Part shown: piece after piece, positions 9,176-9,689 of the stretch
How the letters are laid out: each line of letters opens with the position of its first letter
Position numbering within the stretch: the first letter of the stretch is position 1
Assembly (NCBI GenBank): GCA_012513195.1
Contig: JAAZCR010000196.1
Coordinates: 1-9,689 of the forward strand
Source of the DNA: Bacilli bacterium
GTDB lineage: Bacteria > Bacillota_I > Bacilli_A > Haloplasmatales > Haloplasmataceae
DNA: 9,689 nucleotides
Reading direction: 5' to 3'
Notes under the pieces: model-generated
The model's input: the letters and a program-made list of their open reading frames with translations, nothing else
Database searches by the model: none
Told to the model about the DNA's origin: nothing
Program-made: the position numbers and the translations under genes

Positions 9176-9190
9176 ATACTTCTTAACGGA

Positions 9191-9478
9191 TTATAAATCG
9201 AATAATTCAATCGTATGACCTGGAACTAATTTAACAATTGCTTTATTATAGCCAGGTTTTGTACCTTCGAATCTACCAACACGACGTCTCTTTGGACGAA
9301 CATTCATAATGTTAACTTTTAACACTTTAACGTTGAATAGTTTTTCGACAGCATAAGCAACTTCTGTTTTATTAGAGTCTTTATTAACTACGAATGTATA
9401 TTTGTTATCTTGACCCATTAAATCGGAAGTCTTTTCAGTAATAATTGGACGCAAAATGACATCACGAGGATCTCTCAT
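9191..9478 (-). CDS. rplW: 50S ribosomal protein L23
   Basis: L23 sits at the exit of the peptide tunnel and is the main docking protein for trigger factor and the signal recognition particle. The 95-residue protein contains DVILRPIITEKTSDLM near the N terminus, KYTFVVNKDSNKTEVAYAVE, KLFNVKVLKVNIMNVRPKRR and RVGRFEGTKPGYNKAIVKL, the family pattern at its usual length. The ATG (9478-9476) overlaps the rplD stop by one base as TAATG, and its SD GAGGAGGTG lies in the last codons of rplD, so translation is coupled. It ends 46 bases before rplB. Confidence 0.98.
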   Translation of the reverse strand: MRDPRDVILRPIITEKTSDLMGQDNKYTFVVNKDSNKTEVAYAVEKLFNVKVLKVNIMNVRPKRRRVGRFEGTKPGYNKAIVKLVPGHTIELFDL

Positions 9479-9689
9479 TATGCGAGCACCTCCTCAATTT
9501 TTCTTACAGCATCTTGAGTAATAACAACTTTATTAGCATTTAATATATCTAAAACATTTAAGCTATTTGCAGTTATGGTTGCTACACCAGGAATATTACG
9601 TGCTGATAAGATTACGTTTTGATCTTCTTCGGCAAGAATGATTAAAACTTTCTTTTCAGCGTTTAAATTATTTAATACTTGAATCATAT
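9478..9689 (-). CDS. rplD: 50S ribosomal protein L4, C-terminal 70 residues (cut by window edge)
   Basis: L4 binds 23S rRNA near the exit tunnel; in E. coli it also represses the S10 operon. Only the C-terminal part is present: the frame enters from the right edge and ends at TAA 9480-9478. Visible residues include [40 protein letters not shown] and the end [11 protein letters not shown], the typical L4 C terminus. The Met at 9687 is an internal residue, not the start, because the family has about 130 more residues upstream. The extended tunnel loop and any leader-binding region lie outside the window. Confidence 0.94.
   Translation of the reverse strand, partial: MIQVLNNLNAEKKVLIILAEEDQNVILSARNIPGVATITANSLNVLDILNANKVVITQDAVRKIEEVLA

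Overview
This window is the S10-spc ribosomal-protein cluster of a low-G+C Gram-positive bacterium (Firmicutes/Mollicutes-like). Every supported gene is on the minus strand, so transcription runs from high to low coordinates. In transcript order: rplD (3' part only), rplW, rplB, rpsS, rplV, rpsC, rplP, rpmC, rpsQ, rplN, rplX, rplE, rpsN, rpsH, rplF, rplR, rpsE, rpmD, rplO, secY, adk (5' part only). That is 19 complete genes and two cut by the window edges. rpmD is a short 59-codon gene between rplO and rpsE.

The organism is judged from several signs: AT-rich coding sequence, strong AAGGAGG-type Shine-Dalgarno (SD) sites before nearly every gene, a zinc-ribbon (type Z) S14, an adenylate kinase with a Cys-x2-Cys lid, and Bacillus-like protein sequences. 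Every tryptophan codon I checked is TGG, and L30 is present; both argue against a Mycoplasma/Spiroplasma genome using UGA as Trp. A deep-branching Bacilli, Erysipelotrichia or Acholeplasma-like lineage fits, but this is inference.

Layout: 9145-9689 holds the end of the S10 operon's early part (rplD, rplW). 5967-9144 holds rplB to rpsQ. 1772-5926 holds the spc part, rplN to rplO. 1-1770 holds secY and adk. Genes are separated by at most 47 bases or overlap (rplD/rplW by 1, rplP/rpmC by 11). I see no promoter, terminator, mobile element, CRISPR or RNA gene, so the whole window reads as one continuous transcript. The products build the large and small ribosomal subunits; SecY is the channel through which ribosome-made proteins are exported, and Adk recycles AMP for energy metabolism.

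I do not find a new gene system here. The less ordinary features are small. Several intergenic spacers contain inverted repeats that place the Shine-Dalgarno sequence in a loop next to the start codon (clearest before rplN, rplB, rplR, rpsH and rplE). S3 carries a lysine-rich C-terminal tail. Stop codons are almost exclusively TAA. The rpmC start uses GTG inside the end of rplP without a normal Shine-Dalgarno site.
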